64,000 nucleotides of DNA, from the NCBI RefSeq assembly GCF_020883455.1, contig NZ_CP086615.1, positions 2,294,001 to 2,358,000 on the forward strand, in the 5' to 3' direction. How positions within the stretch are numbered: the first letter of the stretch is position 1; every line of letters begins with the position of its first letter. This document shows positions 6,995 through 16,029 of the stretch, in pieces. The position numbers and the translations under genes were made by a program. Source of the DNA: Spiribacter halobius. Its GTDB lineage: Bacteria > Pseudomonadota > Gammaproteobacteria > Nitrococcales > Nitrococcaceae. The notes under the pieces were generated by a model. It did not search any database, had not been told where the DNA came from, and saw only the letters and a program-made list of their open reading frames with translations.

Positions 6995-9172
6995 ATGTCC
7001 TACGGGAAGCTCATCCTGCCCGTGATCATCGCGGCCGCCATCGGCGCGTTCTTCGCCTTTGATCTCGGCCAGTATCTGTCGCTGGCCTACGTGCAGTCCC
7101 AGCGCGAGACCTTCCAGGCGGTCTATGCGGCGCATCCGGTGGCCACGCTGGCGGCCTTCTTCGCGATCTACGTCGTGGTCACGGCGCTGTCACTCCCGGG
7201 CGCCGCGGTGATGACGCTGGTGGCGGGAGCGCTGTTCGGGCTCGTCACCGGCACCGTGCTGGTGTCCTTCGCCTCCAGCATCGGCGCCACGCTGGCGTTC
7301 CTGGTCGCCCGCCTGCTGCTGCGGGACACGGTGCAACGGCGCTTCGGTCAGAGCCTGCGCAAGGTCAATCGCGGCGTGGAGAAGGACGGGGCGTTCTATC
7401 TGTTCGGGCTGCGGCTGGTGCCGGCGTTTCCGTTCTTCGTCATCAACCTGGTGATGGGGCTGACGCCCATGCGCACCTGGACCTTCTACTGGGTGAGCCA
7501 GGTAGGCATGCTCGCCGGCACCGTCGTCTACGTGAATGCCGGCACCCAGCTCGGGCAGATCAGCTCCGTGGGCGGGCTGCTCTCGCCGGGGCTGATCGCC
7601 TCGTTCACCGCCCTCGGCCTGTTCCCCATCGTCGCCCGCAAGATCCTGCAGACACTGCAGGCGCGCAAGGCGCTGCGCGGCTGGGAGAAGCCCGATAGCT
7701 TCGACCGCGACATGGTGGTCATCGGGGCGGGCTCCGGCGGGCTCGTGAGCGCCTACATCGGTGCAGCCGTCAAGGCCCGGGTCTCGCTCATCGAGAAGGA
7801 CCGTATGGGCGGTGACTGCCTCAACACCGGCTGCGTGCCCTCCAAGGCGCTGCTGCGCTCGGCGCGTTTTGTTGCGCAGCTGGGGCGCTCCGGGGAGTAC
7901 GGCATCCGCTCCGCGAGCGCCGAGTTCGACTTCGCCGAGGTGATGGAGCGGGTCCAGAAGGTGGTGCGGCAGGTGGAGCTCCACGACTCCGTGGAGCGAT
8001 ACGAGGGGCTAGGCGTGGACGTGATCAAGGGCGAGGCCCGGATCACCTCGCCCTGGACGGTGGAGGTCGACGGCCGCACGCTCACCACCCGCAACATCAT
8101 CGTCGCCACGGGTGCCCGCCCGTTCGTGCCGCCGATTCCCGGGCTCGAGGAGGCCGGCTACCTGACCTCGGAGAACCTCTGGGATCTACGCGAGCGCCCG
8201 GAGCGGCTGGTGGTGATCGGCGGCGGGCCCATCGGCAGCGAGCTGACCCAGGCCTTTGCCCGCCTCGGCAGCCACGTGACCCAGGTCGAGCTGGCACCGC
8301 GCCTGCTACCCCGCGAGGACCCGGAGGCAGCGGCCCTGGTGGCGCAGCGCTTCGCCGAGGAAGGCATCGACGTGCGCACCGGCACCCAGGCAAAGGCCGT
8401 GGAGACGGGCGCAGACGGCAGCCGTGCGCTGCTGGTCGAGCGGGACGGCGTCGAGGAGCGCATCCCCTTTGACCAGATCCTGGTCGCCGTGGGCCGCAAG
8501 CCGAACATCACCGGCTTCGGGCTGGAGACGCTGGGGATCCCCACCACCGAGCGCGGCACCATCGAGGTCAACGAGTACCTGCAGACCCGCTATCCCAATA
8601 TCTTTGCCGTCGGCGACGTGGTGGGGCCGTACCAGTTCACCCATGCTGCGGCCCATCAGGCATGGCATGCGGCGGTGAACGCCCTGTTCGGCGGCTTCAA
8701 GCGCTTTGCCGTGGACTACAGCGCACTGCCCTGGAGCACCTTCACCGACCCCGAGGTGGCGCGCGTGGGCCTCAACGAGGACGAGGCCAAGGCACAGGGC
8801 ATCGAGTACGAGGTCACGGTCTACGAGCTCGCGGAGCTGGACCGGGCGATTGCCGAAGGCGCCACCGAGGGCTTCGTGAAGGTGCTCACCGTCCCCGGCA
8901 AGGATCGCGTGCTCGGCGCCACCATCGTCGGCGAGCATGCCGGTGAGCTCATCAGCGAGTACGTCACCGCGATCCGTCACGGTCTCGGCATGAACAAGCT
9001 GCTCTCCACGATCCATGCCTACCCCACGCTCATGGAGGCGAACAAGTTCGCCGCCGGCGAGTGGAAGAAGGCGCACGCGCCCCAGCGGGTGCTGGCCTGG
9101 CTGGCCCGCTACCACGCCTGGCGCAGGGGGCGGCCGGCCGGGGAGAACGCCCAGGCGGCCCAGCAACGCTGA
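6995..9172 (+). CDS. TVP38/TMEM64 membrane domain fused to pyridine nucleotide-disulfide oxidoreductase
   Basis: A 725-residue fusion. Residues 1-225 form a membrane domain of the TVP38/TMEM64 (SNARE-associated, DedA-like) family with about five hydrophobic stretches and the characteristic central region ending FGLRLVPAFPFFVINLVMG. Residues 235-715 form a mercuric-reductase/dihydrolipoamide-dehydrogenase type flavoprotein: FAD loop GAGSGG at 244-249, redox pair GGDCLNTGCVPSK with Cys275 and Cys280, NAD-binding VIGGGPIGSELTQ near 405, FAVGDVVGP near 530 and a C-terminal HAYPTLMEA active-site segment. The vicinal Cys pair at the C-terminus of true MerA is absent, and there is no heavy-metal-associated domain. 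ATG at 6995 with GGGAG upstream. Probably a membrane-tethered thiol or quinone reductase; substrate unknown. Confidence 0.93.
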   Translation: MSYGKLILPVIIAAAIGAFFAFDLGQYLSLAYVQSQRETFQAVYAAHPVATLAAFFAIYVVVTALSLPGAAVMTLVAGALFGLVTGTVLVSFASSIGATLAFLVARLLLRDTVQRRFGQSLRKVNRGVEKDGAFYLFGLRLVPAFPFFVINLVMGLTPMRTWTFYWVSQVGMLAGTVVYVNAGTQLGQISSVGGLLSPGLIASFTALGLFPIVARKILQTLQARKALRGWEKPDSFDRDMVVIGAGSGGLVSAYIGAAVKARVSLIEKDRMGGDCLNTGCVPSKALLRSARFVAQLGRSGEYGIRSASAEFDFAEVMERVQKVVRQVELHDSVERYEGLGVDVIKGEARITSPWTVEVDGRTLTTRNIIVATGARPFVPPIPGLEEAGYLTSENLWDLRERPERLVVIGGGPIGSELTQAFARLGSHVTQVELAPRLLPREDPEAAALVAQRFAEEGIDVRTGTQAKAVETGADGSRALLVERDGVEERIPFDQILVAVGRKPNITGFGLETLGIPTTERGTIEVNEYLQTRYPNIFAVGDVVGPYQFTHAAAHQAWHAAVNALFGGFKRFAVDYSALPWSTFTDPEVARVGLNEDEAKAQGIEYEVTVYELAELDRAIAEGATEGFVKVLTVPGKDRVLGATIVGEHAGELISEYVTAIRHGLGMNKLLSTIHAYPTLMEANKFAAGEWKKAHAPQRVLAWLARYHAWRRGRPAGENAQAAQQR

Positions 9173-9262
9173 CAAGGCCCAATGGGGGATCCGGCGCGCG
9201 GGCGCGCCTCCTGCAGGTAGTCGCTGCCGCCCTGCCCGGGCAGGCCCCGCAGGAGCGGCGCC

Positions 9263-9292
9263 CCCGCCGCGAATCGGTGAGATATGCGGGCT
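9263..9292. repeat. Family A element, single right end
   Basis: Only the right end of the family A element is present: CCGCGAATCGGTGAGATATG followed by CGGGCT, flanked by TAG so that CTAG is formed. The left end and the body are missing. It lies between two convergent genes, and its terminal bases form part of the TAG stop codon of the minus-strand glutamate synthase-like gene. Confidence 0.75.
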
Positions 9293-10898
9293 AGGCCGCG
9301 GGCGCGAAGCGCCGGCCGCTTGCCCGGGGCCAGTAGCGCTGGTAAACGCCGTGGCCCGGCGTCCTGCGCAGCAGCTCGCCAGCTTCCAGAAAGGGGTAGA
9401 GCTCATCGAAGCTGCGCACCTCGCCGTCCGCCGTGCGGCGCAGGAGGTGGCTCGGGCGTATTTGCCACGGCTGCTCCAGGCCCGCCGCCGAGAGCAGCCC
9501 GGCCAGGGCCTTCAGCGTGTTGGCGTGGAAGTTCGCGACGCGGACGGACTTGTCCTTCACGTCCAGCGCACCGGCGCGATAAGGGTCCTGCGTGGCGACG
9601 CCGGTCGGGCAGTGATCGGTATGGCAGCTCAGCGACTGGATGCAGCCCAGAGCGAACATGAAGCCGCGGGCGGCGTTGCACCAGTCGGCGCCGAGAGCCA
9701 TCGTGCGGGCGATCTTGAACGAGCTCGTCACCTTGCCGGCCGCACCGATGTGCAGGCGGTCCCGCAGCCCGGCACCCACCAGGGTGTTGTGCACCAGCAG
9801 CAGGGCGTCGTCCAGCGGCATGCCGAGGCGGTTGATGAACTCCAGCGGCGCCGCGCCGGTACCCCCCTCGCCACCGTCGACGACGATGAAGTCCGGCAGC
9901 TCCTCGGTCTCGAGCATCGCCTTGACGATGGCGAACCACTCCCACGGATGCCCGACCGCCAGCTTGAAGCCCACCGGCTTGCCGCCGGAGGCCTCACGCA
10001 GGCGAGTGATGAAATGCATGAGCTCGATGGGCGTATGGAAGGCCGAGTGGGCCGGTGGCGAGACCACGTCTTCCCCCATCGGCACGTGTCGCGCCTCGGC
10101 GATCTCCGGAGTGACCTTGGCCGCGGGCAGGATGCCGCCGTGGCCGGGCTTAGCCCCCTGGGAGAGCTTGATCTCGATCAGCCGCACCTGCTCGCGGGCG
10201 GCGTTGTCGCGGAACAGGGCCTCGTCGAAGCGACCGTGATCGTCCCGGCAGCCGAAGTACCCGGAGCCGATCTCCCACATCAGGTCGCCGCCGTGGCGGG
10301 TGTGGTAGCGGGAGATCGAGCCCTCCCCGGTGTCGTGGTAGAAGCCACCCATGGCGGCGCCCTTGTTGAGCGCGAGAATGGCGTTGGCCGAGAGCGAGCC
10401 GAAGCTCATCGCCGAGATGTTGAAGACGCTGGCGCGGTAGGGCAGCGGGCAGTCCCGCCCGATGGTCACGCGAAAGGTCTTCGGATCCGGCTCGGTGGGA
10501 GCAACCGAGTGATTGATCCACTCGTAGCCCTCCGCATAGACGTTCTGCAGGGTGCCGAACGGGCGCTTGTCGAGCACGTTCTTGGCCCGCTGGTAGACCA
10601 CCGAGCGCTGCTCGCGGGAGAACGGGCGCTCGTCGGTGTCCGCCTCGATGAAGTACTGCCGGATCTCCGGGCCGATGGACTCCAGGAAATAGCGCAGATG
10701 GGCGAGCACGGGGTAGTTCCGGCTCACGGCCCGGCGCGTCTGCAGCAGATCGTAGATGCCGAGGGCTGTCAGGGCGCCGAAGATGGCCGCGGGCCAGCCC
10801 CACCAGAGGCTCATGGGCAGGCACAGTATCGACGCCAGGAGGCCGACGATGCAGATGCCGAATCCGGCGAAGCGCACGGGTACGTGAATGGTGGACAC
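9291..10898 (-). CDS. FMN-binding glutamate synthase family protein
   Basis: A 535-residue membrane-anchored protein of the glutamate synthase large-subunit-like group (GltB central and FMN domains without the amidotransferase domain). Two hydrophobic segments occupy residues 10-50. The FMN barrel covers about 95-500 with ISAMSFGSLS near 160, DGGEGGTGAAPLEF near 310 and the cysteine cluster GCIQSLSCHTDHCPTG near 415, which matches the 3Fe-4S site spacing of glutamate synthase. The family is widespread, but its reaction is not established; glutamate synthase activity is not implied because ammonia-generating and NADPH modules are missing. The ATG at 10898 sets the hydrophobic N-terminus. The stop codon TAG overlaps the end of a family A repeat. 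Confidence 0.92.
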   Translation of the reverse strand: MSTIHVPVRFAGFGICIVGLLASILCLPMSLWWGWPAAIFGALTALGIYDLLQTRRAVSRNYPVLAHLRYFLESIGPEIRQYFIEADTDERPFSREQRSVVYQRAKNVLDKRPFGTLQNVYAEGYEWINHSVAPTEPDPKTFRVTIGRDCPLPYRASVFNISAMSFGSLSANAILALNKGAAMGGFYHDTGEGSISRYHTRHGGDLMWEIGSGYFGCRDDHGRFDEALFRDNAAREQVRLIEIKLSQGAKPGHGGILPAAKVTPEIAEARHVPMGEDVVSPPAHSAFHTPIELMHFITRLREASGGKPVGFKLAVGHPWEWFAIVKAMLETEELPDFIVVDGGEGGTGAAPLEFINRLGMPLDDALLLVHNTLVGAGLRDRLHIGAAGKVTSSFKIARTMALGADWCNAARGFMFALGCIQSLSCHTDHCPTGVATQDPYRAGALDVKDKSVRVANFHANTLKALAGLLSAAGLEQPWQIRPSHLLRRTADGEVRSFDELYPFLEAGELLRRTPGHGVYQRYWPRASGRRFAPAA

Positions 10899-11367
10899 TG
10901 GGGGGCCTCTCTTCCCGCCTGCGGACGTGGTCTACCCTCGCCGGCCGCGTCACCAACTGCAATAGGGAACGGCCCTGACCCATCCTGCCGGTGCGGACGG
11001 GGCCGGCCCGGTCCGCCGGCAGAGAGGGCGGATGTGAATTCCCGGTCCGGGGTCGCCCGGGCGGCCGGCAGCCAGGTGCTGCTGGTCTCCGGGCAGGCGC
11101 TGGCGAAAACGATGCTCGAGATCCGCGGTCAGGGAGCGCAGGCGTTCGTCCCGGAACGTCATCGTCGTTTGCCGAGGCTACGAAGCTGTTGCCTGCCACT
11201 TTGGAGTCAGATGGGACAGCGACACCCGGCCGGCCACCTCCCGGATGCCGGGCCGGCAGGCGTGCGCGCTGCGACCGCCATCCGGCATGAGGATCGCGCC
11301 GCCGGCGAGCGCGTATCCCGGAGGACTCGGCGGGGCCCGGGCAGGGCTCCCGCCGATGGTGCGTCCG
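10899..11367. other. Intergenic region without a recognised gene
   Basis: This 469-bp stretch lies upstream of the glutamate synthase-like gene and downstream of the FAD oxidase, both on the minus strand. It must hold the promoter of the former. Short open frames are present on both strands but none has a ribosome binding site or a recognisable protein. I see no repeat or RNA structure that stands out. Confidence 0.5.
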
Positions 11368-12807
11368 CTACGCCGCCGCTTCCGGCGCCTGCGGGGGTAT
11401 GTTCAGGTTCGAGCGGAAGAGGTTGCGCGGATCGACCCGCTGCTTCACGGCCTGGAGTCGCGCATAATTTACGCCGTAGGCGGCCTGGGTGCGCTCACCT
11501 TCGTCCTCGGTGAGGAAGTTCACGTAGCCCCCGCCGGTGCCGTGGGGCGCCGCCGCGGAGAATGTCCGCCGTGCCCAGTCGCGGACCGCGTCGTCCTGTT
11601 CCGGGCGGCTCCAGCGCCCGTGCACGTTCATGATGTAGTGGGCGTCGCGGCCGGCGTAGGCGGTGTCGGTCGGGGCCACTCGGGCCATGGCGCCGCCCAC
11701 GTGGGCGATGAAGACCTCGCATTCCGGGTCCGGCAGCGTCGCGGCCGCGTTGATGACCAGGTCCAGTACTGCGTTATTAAGCGTGCTGAAGCTGTTGGAT
11801 TTCCAATAGTTCCGCCCGCCGGGCGTGAGCAGCGGATCGAACGCCTGCTGGAATGCGGCATAGGGCTGGATGCCGAGGGCGCTGCCCACCGGCTCGCCGA
11901 AGCCGAGCACGGGCGCCGCGGCGCGCTCGCCGTCGGCGGGGTCACCGCAATGCACGAGCGGGAAGACCACCACCTCGTGACCGTGCACCGATTCCGGCAG
12001 GAAGGGCAGGGGCGGGGCCTTGCGCAGCACGGTCCAGACCGTGAGCGCTTCGGGCGCGGTGGCGGTGAAGTCCCGCCAGGCGCGCAGCACCTGCTCCGCC
12101 TGCGCGAACGGGTAGACCACCAGGCCGCTGTAGACCATCGGACCCACCGGATGCAGGCGGAACTCGAAGGCCGTCACCACCCCGAAGTTGCCGCCACCGC
12201 CCTGCAAGGCCCACAAGAGCTCCGGGTCGCGCTCGCCCGAGACGGTGCGTCGCTCACCGTCGGCGGTGACGAGGTCCGCCGAGACGAGGTTGTCGATGGT
12301 CATGCCGTAGCGCCGGCTGAGCCAGCCGAAACCGCCCCCGAGGCACAGGCCGGCGACGCCGGTGGTGGAGTTGATGCCGAGCGGCGTGGCCAGCCCGAAG
12401 GCCTGTGCCTCATGGTCGAAGTCGGCGAGCAGGGCGCCGGGGCCGACGCGTGCGCTGCGTCGCTCCGGGTCCACGTGGACGTCACGCATGGCTGAGCAGT
12501 CGATCACCAGCCCCTGGTCGGCCACGGCGTTTCCGGCAATGTGATGGCCGCCACCACGAACGCTGGTGAGCAGTCCGTGCTCCGCGGCGAAGCGCACGAC
12601 GGTCTGCACGTCCCGCGCGCCGCGGCAGCGGGCGATCAGCGTGGGGTGGCGGTCCACCATGCCGTTCCACACGGCGCGGGCCTCGTCGTAGCCGGGGTGA
12701 TCGGCGGCGACGATGTCGCCGCGGAGGGCGCCGGCGAAGGCGTCGACGGTGGGGGCATCCACGGTGGTGGTGCCGCCGTCCAGGGTGCGGAACGTGTAGC
12801 TGTTCAT
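11368..12807 (-). CDS. FAD-linked oxidase, berberine-bridge/6-hydroxynicotine oxidase type
   Basis: A 479-residue flavin oxidoreductase of the vanillyl-alcohol oxidase/PCMH fold. The FAD domain (about 35-210) contains RGGGHHIAGNA, where the second His region corresponds to the histidine that carries FAD covalently in 6-hydroxy-D-nicotine oxidase. GVAGLCLGGGFGWLSRRYG and LWALQGGGGNFGVVT, the typical pyrophosphate and substrate-pocket loops, follow. The C-terminus NYARLQAVKQRVDPRNLFR is the berberine-bridge (BBE) tail. Such enzymes oxidise secondary alcohols, sugars or alkaloid-like compounds with oxygen; the substrate here is unknown. The ATG at 12807 begins the family-like N-terminus. It is divergent from an HxlR regulator 202 bp away, which likely controls it. 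Confidence 0.93.
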   Translation of the reverse strand: MNSYTFRTLDGGTTTVDAPTVDAFAGALRGDIVAADHPGYDEARAVWNGMVDRHPTLIARCRGARDVQTVVRFAAEHGLLTSVRGGGHHIAGNAVADQGLVIDCSAMRDVHVDPERRSARVGPGALLADFDHEAQAFGLATPLGINSTTGVAGLCLGGGFGWLSRRYGMTIDNLVSADLVTADGERRTVSGERDPELLWALQGGGGNFGVVTAFEFRLHPVGPMVYSGLVVYPFAQAEQVLRAWRDFTATAPEALTVWTVLRKAPPLPFLPESVHGHEVVVFPLVHCGDPADGERAAAPVLGFGEPVGSALGIQPYAAFQQAFDPLLTPGGRNYWKSNSFSTLNNAVLDLVINAAATLPDPECEVFIAHVGGAMARVAPTDTAYAGRDAHYIMNVHGRWSRPEQDDAVRDWARRTFSAAAPHGTGGGYVNFLTEDEGERTQAAYGVNYARLQAVKQRVDPRNLFRSNLNIPPQAPEAAA

Positions 12808-13009
12808 GACGAGGTGCTCTTGTTGGTTCTGATGCCAGGCCCGATGCGCCCAGTGTGAAGTCGCCCTTGTTCGGTCGGCCTGCACCATGCTGCTGGCCGC
12901 CGGTCGGGTAGGGACGGGTAAACCACCGGACTGGCGAGGATTCTGCGCCGTTGCCGTGGGCAAACAACTGCAGATTCTGTATCGTGAAAATCCCGCCAGG
13001 AGCGAATCC
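12808..13009. promoter_or_regulatory. Divergent promoter region between FAD oxidase and HxlR gene
   Basis: 202 bp shared between head-to-head genes. A perfect ribosome binding site AGGAG lies at 12998-13002 before the regulator ATG. A possible promoter toward the regulator is TTGCCG near 12951 with a -10-like AT-rich patch around 12973-12985. I could not define an operator. The arrangement suggests that the HxlR protein regulates both directions. Confidence 0.4.
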
Positions 13010-13723
13010 ATGAGCGGAGCACAGTCAGGTAGTTACGGTCAGTTCTGCCCGGTCGCCATGGCCTCGGAGGTGCTCTGCCGCCGCTGGACCACGCTGATCC
13101 TGCGCGAGCTGCTCTGCGGCAGCACCCGCTTCAACGAGCTGCAGAAGGGCATGCCCCGAATCTCCCCGGGGCTGCTCTCCGAGCGGTTGCGGGAGCTGGA
13201 AGCCCACGGGCTGGTGCGGCGCGAGCCGACCGGCACCGGCCACGCCTATCGCCTGAGCGAGGCGGGGGAGGCCCTGCGCCCGCTGGTCACGGCGATGGGT
13301 GAGTGGGGCCACCGCTGGGTCGAGAGCACGGCTTCCCTCGCCAATCTGGACCCCTCCCTGTTGATGTGGGACATGCGCCGAAATCTGGACCCGACGCCGA
13401 TGCCGCCGCGCCGCTGCGTGATTCAGTTTCTGTACCCGGATCTTGCGCCCGGCAGCCGGCGCTGGTGGCTGGTGGTGGAGCCCGGGACCGGGGTAAGCCT
13501 CTGCTACACGGACCCGGGCTTCGACGTGGATCTGCACGTCTCCTCCAGCCTGCGGACCATGACCGCCATCTGGATGGGCTACACGACCCTGGCGGCCGAG
13601 GTGGCGTCCGGCATGGTGCACCTCACCGGGGACGACGCCCTGCGCCGCAGCATCGACGCCTGGCTTGGCCTGAGCCCGTTCGCCCGCAACACCGTCAACC
13701 GTGCGGCCGCCGAGGGGGCCTGA
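13010..13723 (+). CDS. HxlR-family transcriptional regulator
   Basis: A 237-residue regulator with an N-terminal HxlR winged helix (about residues 8-100): FCPVAMASEVLCRRWTTLIL at the domain start, FNELQKGMPRISPGLLSERL as recognition region and the wing GLVRREPTGTGHAYRLSEAG. Residues 120-230 form an additional C-terminal alpha/beta domain seen in a longer HxlR subgroup and resembling SCP2-like ligand-binding domains; this may sense a small hydrophobic molecule (inference). Cys13 and Cys24 lie near the DNA-binding domain; in some HxlR proteins such cysteines sense electrophiles. The ATG at 13010 has AGGAG at ideal distance. Divergent from the FAD-linked oxidase, its probable target. Confidence 0.92.
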   Translation: MSGAQSGSYGQFCPVAMASEVLCRRWTTLILRELLCGSTRFNELQKGMPRISPGLLSERLRELEAHGLVRREPTGTGHAYRLSEAGEALRPLVTAMGEWGHRWVESTASLANLDPSLLMWDMRRNLDPTPMPPRRCVIQFLYPDLAPGSRRWWLVVEPGTGVSLCYTDPGFDVDLHVSSSLRTMTAIWMGYTTLAAEVASGMVHLTGDDALRRSIDAWLGLSPFARNTVNRAAAEGA

Positions 13724-13843
13724 CGGGAGCATACGCGCCACGGCGGGCGTGGGCGGCAGCGACAGCATGGGGCGCTGAACTCTGACAATGCCCCTGAGAC
13801 CATTAGTATGCTCTGACCGCAGGAAGCGATCAGGAGCCGCACC

Positions 13844-14557
13844 GTGAGCCGCAACGGCCTGTACCGCCTCTACTATTCCCCGGACAGCGCGAACCTGGTG
13901 GTGCGGTTGGCGCTCGAGCTTCTGCGCGCGCCCTACGAGGCGGTACTGGTGGACCGCGGCCGGCGCGAGCAGCATTCCCCCGCCTACCGTCGCCTCAACC
14001 CCCAGGGCCTGATCCCCGTGCTCGTGGACGGCGATGCCGTGCTATTCGAGACCGGCGCCATCCTGCTCTATCTGGCCGACCGGCATCCCGGCCTTGCGCC
14101 GCCGCCGGCAGCCGCCGCGCGGGGCGACTGCCTGAAGTGGCTGTTCTTCCTCTCCAACACCCTGCACGCCGATCTGCGCATCGCCTTCTACCGCGAGCGG
14201 TATGCGGACGAGCCCGATGCCCGGGAGCGCGTCGGGCGTACCGCCCAGCGGCGGGCGCTCGGGCATTTCCGGCTGCTGGAGCGGCAGCTCGCGGCGCGAG
14301 AGGGCGTGTGGCTGCTGCCCTGGGGCCGCAGCGTCTGCGATGTCTACCTGGCCGGCTGCGCGCGCTGGGCGCGGCTCTATCCGCAGGGCTCGCCCCTGGC
14401 CGCCGACGCCCTCGACGACTGCCCGCAGCTGCTCGCGCTCTGCGCCGCCCTGGAAGCCGATCCGGCCGTGGCGCGCGCCTGCGAAGCCGAGGGCATCCCG
14501 GCGCCGTTCTTCAGCCGGCCGCGGCCGGCGGAGCCGGAGGTGGGGAGTGTGCTGTGA
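13844..14557 (+). CDS. Glutathione S-transferase family protein
   Basis: A 237-residue cytosolic GST. The N-terminal thioredoxin-like domain (1-80) shows LYYSPDSANLVVRLALELL with a serine in the usual catalytic position region, RLNPQGLIPVLVDGD (the cis-proline loop) and FETGAILLYLADRHP (the glutathione gamma-glutamyl site). The remaining residues form the helical C-domain. Starts with GTG at 13844, supported by CAGGAG upstream; no ATG gives the same complete domain. Substrate unknown. The upstream 120 bp hold a promoter-like CTGACA/TATGCT pair around 13785-13812, although the spacing is long. Confidence 0.9.
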   Translation: MSRNGLYRLYYSPDSANLVVRLALELLRAPYEAVLVDRGRREQHSPAYRRLNPQGLIPVLVDGDAVLFETGAILLYLADRHPGLAPPPAAAARGDCLKWLFFLSNTLHADLRIAFYRERYADEPDARERVGRTAQRRALGHFRLLERQLAAREGVWLLPWGRSVCDVYLAGCARWARLYPQGSPLAADALDDCPQLLALCAALEADPAVARACEAEGIPAPFFSRPRPAEPEVGSVL

Positions 14558-14731
14558 GGGCCCCTATCCAGCGGCGTGGGTTCCGTTGGGGCTCGCGGGG
14601 TCACTCGACGCCTCATCGAGGGGGCTCCCTGTTCCCGGGTCGGGTGTGGCCCGCTGGGGGCTTTTCCGGCGCGGCTGGGCAGGCAAAGACGGCCATCCAC
14701 GTCGCCCAGCGCGGCACGACGGGGGTAGATC

Positions 14732-15205
14732 GTGAAGCTGCGCCGATACCGGGAGGCCGACGTCGCGGCCCTCGTGCATCTGTTCACCGAGTCCGTTCAC
14801 AGCCTGGCGGCCCCTGACTACGCTGCCGAGCAGCGTCAGGCCTGGGCGCCGATTCCGCCCGATCTCGCGGCATGGCGGGCGCGGTTCCGGGAGCTGGACA
14901 CCATCGTTGCAGAGGCAGAGGACAGGGTTCTGGGCTTCCTCTCCTATGAACCGAACGGTCATATCGAGCTGCTTTACACGGCACCGCATGCCGCGCGTAA
15001 AGGCGTCGCATCGGCACTGCTACAAGAGGCAGCCGGATGCCTGGCCCGGGTCAAGGGTACGGGGGAGCTGTTTACGGAAGCCAGCCTGACGGCGGTACCC
15101 TTCTTCCTGAAGCAGGGCTTCGAAGTTACCGCCGAGCAGACCGTGCGCAGGCGTGGCGTGAGCTTCCGCCGCTTCGCCATGCGCAGGCCCGCCGGGCCGC
15201 GTTGA
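14732..15205 (+). CDS. GNAT family N-acetyltransferase
   Basis: A 157-residue single-domain GNAT acetyltransferase. The start is GTG at 14732 (MKLRRYREADVAALVHLF), preceded by GGGGGTAG. The domain order is normal: N-terminal helix pair, strand 4 VLGFLSYEPNGHIELLYTAP, the acetyl-CoA pyrophosphate loop AARKGVASALLQEA near residues 90-104 (R/Q-x-x-G-x-A pattern) and the final strand with FFLKQGFEVTAEQTV. It resembles the small YafP-like branch. The acceptor substrate cannot be predicted. It is separated by 174 bp from the GST gene, which holds only G/C-rich sequence with no clear feature. Confidence 0.9.
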   Translation: MKLRRYREADVAALVHLFTESVHSLAAPDYAAEQRQAWAPIPPDLAAWRARFRELDTIVAEAEDRVLGFLSYEPNGHIELLYTAPHAARKGVASALLQEAAGCLARVKGTGELFTEASLTAVPFFLKQGFEVTAEQTVRRRGVSFRRFAMRRPAGPR

Positions 15206-15348
15206 TGTGGGTGGCTACGACATATCGCGGAAGATCCCTACCGAAAACCACTGCCGTTCGAGAAACTGGTGGCTGACCTGGCCGGCGCCTGCTCACGTCC
15301 GATCAGTTCGAGGCATGCCGGCATCTACACAGACAGGGGCGTCGAGAC

Positions 15349-15945
15349 ATGCATAGGATCCAGTGCATGTGTGGCTCGGTGGGAGGCCGCATCGAGGGCT
15401 CGGGGCTGCACAACCGTGGTATCTGCCACTGCACGGACTGCCGCGCGTTCGCGCGCTTTCTAGGCAAGGGCGAGGAGGTGCTGGATGCGCAAGGCGGCAC
15501 GGAGATCGTGCAGCTGGCGCAGTGGCGGCTGCGATTCGAGCGCGGAGAGGAGCACCTGGCGGCCGTTCGGCTCAGCACTAAGGGGATTCTCCGCTGGTAC
15601 GCCGCTTGCTGCCGCACGCCCATCGGCAACACCCTGCCGACGCGGCGGGTCTCGGTGATCGGGCTGGTGCATGCCTGCCTCGACGCCCAGAGGCTGGATG
15701 AAGACTTCGGCAACGGCGTCGCCATCGTCCACGCCGGCAGCGCCCTCGGCAGCCCCAAGCCCAGAAGCCATGGGATGCTCGGCGCCAGCGCGCGGCTGAT
15801 CGGGATCATCGGCGCGGCGCTGATCACCGGACGCTACCGACGGTCTCCACTGTTCGACGACTCGGGCGCGCCGCGCGTGGTGCCGAGGGTGCTCACTGCG
15901 GAAGAACTGGCCGAGCTGAAGGCGGATCCAGGCGCTCCGGCATAA
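15349..15945 (+). CDS. DUF6151 family, GFA-like zinc-fold protein
   Basis: A 198-residue protein with the zinc-binding pattern of the glutathione-dependent formaldehyde-activating (GFA/CENP-V) fold: CMCG near residue 6, CHCTDCRAFARFLG near 26-40 and a Cys pair in RWYAACCRTPIGNT near 90. The general look is that of the DUF6151 family, whose members have no proven activity. The C-terminal third (120-198) departs from standard GFA enzymes and has a hydrophobic stretch RLIGIIGAALITG. ATG at 15349. A catalytic role in formaldehyde chemistry should not be assumed. Another GFA-type fragment lies at 33092-33229. Confidence 0.8.
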   Translation: MHRIQCMCGSVGGRIEGSGLHNRGICHCTDCRAFARFLGKGEEVLDAQGGTEIVQLAQWRLRFERGEEHLAAVRLSTKGILRWYAACCRTPIGNTLPTRRVSVIGLVHACLDAQRLDEDFGNGVAIVHAGSALGSPKPRSHGMLGASARLIGIIGAALITGRYRRSPLFDDSGAPRVVPRVLTAEELAELKADPGAPA

Positions 15946-16029
15946 CAGAGACTGTCGGGTGACCGGCGCACCCGGTTTGACGCCCGGGGAGGACCCAAGC
16001 CGGGTGCGCTAGCAACAGAGAGCAGTGGT

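Noticed and set aside
10950-11162. 70-residue minus-strand frame beginning MTFRDERLRSLTADLEHR
   Set aside because: No Shine-Dalgarno, no family resemblance, and the second half is low-complexity GC-rich sequence.
11368-12807. Berberine-bridge type bicovalent FAD attachment
   Set aside because: The histidine site is present, but I could not place the second, cysteinyl attachment site with confidence; the Cys in GLCLGGG is in a different position.
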